In this document: in pieces, positions 15,728 through 15,946 of the stretch
How positions within the stretch are numbered: position 1 is the first letter of the stretch
How the letters are laid out: every line of letters begins with the position of its first letter
Assembly (NCBI GenBank): GCA_934540955.1
Contig: CAKTCY010000050.1
Coordinates: 1-15,946, forward strand
DNA: 15,946 nucleotides
Direction of reading: 5' to 3'
Origin: an uncultured Faecalibacterium sp.
GTDB taxonomy: Bacteria; Bacillota; Clostridia; Oscillospirales; Ruminococcaceae
The notes under the pieces: generated by a model
The model's input: the letters and a program-made list of their open reading frames with translations, nothing else
Database searches by the model: none
What the model was told of the DNA's origin: nothing
Made by a program: the position numbers and the translations under genes

Positions 15728-15946
15728 TTACAGGATGCGCACCCGGATGACGGCGGGGATGCTGCTCAGCTTCTCGCTCAGGCGGGCATCCACGGCACCG
15801 GTGGCATCCAGCATGGTGTAGGCCATGTTCTTTTTGCTCTTGTTCACCATGTTTTCGATGTTCAGACCCGCCTCGGTGGTCAGGGCGGTGATCTGGCTGA
15901 TCATGCCCGGCTCGTTTTTGTGGATGATGCAGATGCGCTTGCCGCC
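15728..15946 (-). CDS. serA: D-3-phosphoglycerate dehydrogenase, C-terminal ACT domain (partial)
   Basis: The last 72 codons of a minus-strand gene that continues past the right edge. The reading frame ends at the TAA complementary to 15728-15730. The visible protein is an ACT domain with the pattern RICIIHKNEPGMISQIT, then EAGLNIENMVNKSKKN, AYTMLD and a final IPAVIRVRIL. This is the ending typical of the short clostridial SerA (about 385-390 residues), where the ACT domain follows the NAD-binding domain and can mediate serine feedback. SerA oxidises 3-phosphoglycerate as the first step of serine synthesis. The catalytic domains are outside the window, so the call rests on the ACT domain alone. 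Other ACT-ending enzymes are possible but fit less well. It is convergent with the GH2 gene across a shared terminator. Confidence 0.8.
   Translation of the reverse strand, partial: GGKRICIIHKNEPGMISQITALTTEAGLNIENMVNKSKKNMAYTMLDATGAVDARLSEKLSSIPAVIRVRIL

Overview
The window looks like a piece of chromosome from an anaerobic, GC-rich gut Firmicute of the Oscillospiraceae/Ruminococcaceae, most like Faecalibacterium or a close relative. The pointers are GC-rich coding sequence with AT-rich sigma-A type promoters, strong AGGAGG-type ribosome binding sites, FabK as the enoyl-ACP reductase, a clostridial-style heterodimeric ABC exporter, and intracellular glycosidases. The genus is an inference from gene style and no marker gene is present. 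I see no rRNA, tRNA, CRISPR, prophage or insertion sequence.

Layout. (1) 25-5421, plus strand: a tight type II fatty-acid synthesis operon, fabK - fabX-like flavoprotein - fabD - fabG - fabF - fabZ, with overlapping or nearly touching genes. It enters from the left edge, so its promoter is not visible. It ends in a perfect 20-bp hairpin that also serves the convergent purC. (2) 5484-6353, minus strand: purC (SAICAR synthase, long Ade1-like form), with an extended -10 promoter. (3) 6354-6676: divergent regulatory region with a good sigma-A promoter for the next gene and an unexplained inverted pair of 14-nt elements. (4) 6677-9298, plus strand: a 6-phospho-beta-glucosidase (GH1), then a glycerophosphodiester phosphodiesterase with an extra insert and an Ala/Glu-rich tail, closed by a terminator. 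(5) 9359-13780, plus strand: a MarR-type regulator followed by two overlapping ABC exporter half-transporters. Both promoters carry the same 16-nt operator-like sequence just after the -10 box, which suggests the regulator controls itself and the pump. (6) 13804-15697, plus strand: a monocistronic GH2 glycosidase with its own promoter and terminator. (7) 15728-15946, minus strand: the C-terminal ACT domain of a serA-type phosphoglycerate dehydrogenase running off the right edge.

How the genes work together. FabD loads malonyl groups onto ACP, FabF condenses, FabG reduces the ketone, FabZ dehydrates and FabK reduces the enoyl group. The second flavoprotein resembles Helicobacter FabX (FMN plus a four-cysteine iron-sulfur motif). 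It could divert an intermediate toward unsaturated fatty acids, since no FabA, FabM or FabN is visible. The two ABC subunits form one asymmetric pump with one consensus and one degenerate ATP site. The two glycosidases lack secretion signals and probably cleave sugars already brought into the cell.

Most of the window is ordinary housekeeping and accessory metabolism. The points most worth following are the FabX-like gene inside a Firmicute FAS II operon, the shared MarR operator, and the paired elements between purC and the GH1 gene.
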